From Alphaproteobacteria bacterium (lineage in GTDB: Bacteria > Pseudomonadota > Alphaproteobacteria > Micropepsales > Micropepsaceae), in the NCBI GenBank assembly GCA_028865545.1, contig JAGWJY010000003.1, positions 1 through 64,000 on the forward strand: a stretch of DNA of 64,000 nucleotides. The letters are read 5' to 3'. The notes beneath the pieces are model-generated. The model worked only from the letters and a program-made list of their open reading frames with translations, had not been told where the DNA came from and searched no databases. Below, one piece after another: positions 63,140-64,000 of the stretch. Position 1 is the stretch's first letter; each line of letters starts with the position of its first letter. A program made the translations under genes and the position numbers.

Positions 63140-64000
63140 TGTCTGAACATCTCGCGCGACACGATCACCCGCATGATCTCGTTGGTGCCTTCCAGGATCT
63201 GATGCACGCGCAGATCTCGCACATGCCGCTCGGCCGGGAAATCCTTCAGATAGCCATAGCCGCCATGCAACTGCAGTGCGTCGTTGGCGATCTCGAAACA
63301 GGAATCCGTCGCGAAGCGCTTGGCCATGGCGCACAGCATGGTGGTGCGCGGATCGCGTCGGTCGAGCGCCGCCGCGGCGCTGCGGATCATCAGCCGTGAG
63401 GCTTCCAGCTTGGTCGCCATGTCGGCCAGCTTGAAGGCATTGGCCTGGAACTCGGCGATCGCCCTGCCGAACTGCTGGCGCTCGGCGGCATAGGTCTTGG
63501 CCTCTTCCAGCGCCGCACGCGCCGTTCCTACCGAACAGGCGCCGATATTGATGCGCCCGCCGTCCAGCCCGCTCATGGCGATGCGGAAGCCCTCGCCCTC
63601 GCTGCCCAGCCGGTTGGCCGCGGGCACGCGGACATCGTCGAACATCACGGTTGCCGTCGGCTGCGAGTTCCAGCCCAGCTTGCGTTCCGGCTTGCCGAAG
63701 GACAGCCCCGGCGTGCCCTTCTCCACCACCAGACAGGAGATGCCCTTGGGCCCGTCCTCGCCCGTCCGCACCATGACGACGTAAACATCAGAAACGCCCG
63801 CGCCGGAGATGAATGCCTTGCTGCCGTTCAGCACATAGTGATCGCCTTCCTTCACCGCGCGTGTCTTCAGGCTGCCGGCGTCCGATCCCGAATCCGGTTC
63901 GGTCAGGCAATAGCTCGCGATTTTGGCCATCTGGGTGAGCGCGGGAAGGAAGCGATGCCGCAATTCCTCGTTGCCGAAGCGGTCGATCATCCACGACGCC
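63136..64000 (-). CDS. Acyl-CoA dehydrogenase (isobutyryl-CoA type), 5' end outside window
   Basis: The C-terminal 288 codons of a short-chain acyl-CoA dehydrogenase; the frame is open to base 64000 ([14 protein letters not shown]), so the start lies beyond. Visible are [38 protein letters not shown]-like [16 protein letters not shown], and the end [20 protein letters not shown] with the catalytic Glu. Its coupling to HibCH points to isobutyryl-CoA dehydrogenase of valine degradation, though the chain preference is inferred from context. Confidence 0.93.
   Translation of the reverse strand, partial: ASWMIDRFGNEELRHRFLPALTQMAKIASYCLTEPDSGSDAGSLKTRAVKEGDHYVLNGSKAFISGAGVSDVYVVMVRTGEDGPKGISCLVVEKGTPGLSFGKPERKLGWNSQPTATVMFDDVRVPAANRLGSEGEGFRIAMSGLDGGRINIGACSVGTARAALEEAKTYAAERQQFGRAIAEFQANAFKLADMATKLEASRLMIRSAAAALDRRDPRTTMLCAMAKRFATDSCFEIANDALQLHGGYGYLKDFPAERHVRDLRVHQILEGTNEIMRVIVSREMFRQ

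Noticed and set aside
1-64000. Mobile elements, prophage, CRISPR array or integration site near tRNA-Pro
   Set aside because: No transposase, integrase, array of direct repeats or repeated tRNA end was seen; the genes around the tRNA look native.

Overview
The window reads as a chromosomal segment of an alphaproteobacterium of fairly high GC (about 60 % by eye). Lineage markers are the succinyl-CoA/glycine type of 5-aminolevulinate synthase with a DUF6898 gene behind it, a MucR/Ros regulator, the order bc1 chaperone-yceD-rpmF-plsX-fabH-ihfA-merR, the glyA-nrdR-ribD-ribE-ribB-ribH-nusB-thiL block, an LdtR-like MarR protein, and an imuA-imuB-dnaE2 cassette preceded by the alphaproteobacterial LexA box GTTC-N7-GTTC. 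I cannot fix the genus; no IS element, prophage, CRISPR array or rRNA is visible. The window cuts a pentapeptide-repeat gene at its left edge and an acyl-CoA dehydrogenase gene at its right edge.

1-10.3 kb is an osmotic/envelope stress region: a pentapeptide-repeat protein, a small protein of unknown role, a DUF4010 (MgtC-like) membrane protein coupled to an MscS channel, a D-lactate dehydrogenase-like enzyme, and a compact otsB-GH15-otsA-mscS operon that joins trehalose synthesis, a glycoside hydrolase and osmolyte release. 10.3-14.6 kb is a three-gene operon with 4-base overlaps (PLP enzyme, ATP-grasp ligase, PLP decarboxylase) that looks like an uncharacterised small-molecule pathway.

14.8-25.6 kb is redox and signalling: Fe-superoxide dismutase, then a leftward cluster tlpA-like, DUF4266 lipoprotein, DUF3570 beta-barrel, apbE, and DsbD/ScsB-type reductase. 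The DUF3570 protein carries a match to the ApbE flavinylation consensus, suggesting an envelope thiol-to-flavin electron route. A two-component system, a small DHDGD protein and an M3 peptidase lipoprotein follow. 25.7-29.5 kb holds divergent osmoregulated periplasmic glucan genes (opgH, opgG/D).

29.5-38.3 kb contains the SOS mutasome operon, arsC, three small unknown proteins, a cold-shock protein and an RhlE helicase. 38.9-42.8 kb is a 1269-residue secreted LamG protein of unknown activity with its own terminator, followed by tRNA-Pro(GGG) and a small secreted lectin-like protein.

43.5-64 kb is largely core: merR-ihfA-fabH-plsX-rpmF-yceD (lipid synthesis, ribosome), bamE, the H+-pyrophosphatase hppA, thiL, the riboflavin operon (with a RibB whose C-terminal GTP cyclohydrolase II domain has lost its zinc cysteines), nrdR, glyA, a MucR homologue lacking both zinc-finger histidines, hemA, DUF1345, a MarR regulator and the start of a valine-degradation pair (HibCH and acyl-CoA dehydrogenase). 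Riboflavin supply, ApbE and the DUF3570 protein make a plausible local FMN theme, but their co-location could be chance.
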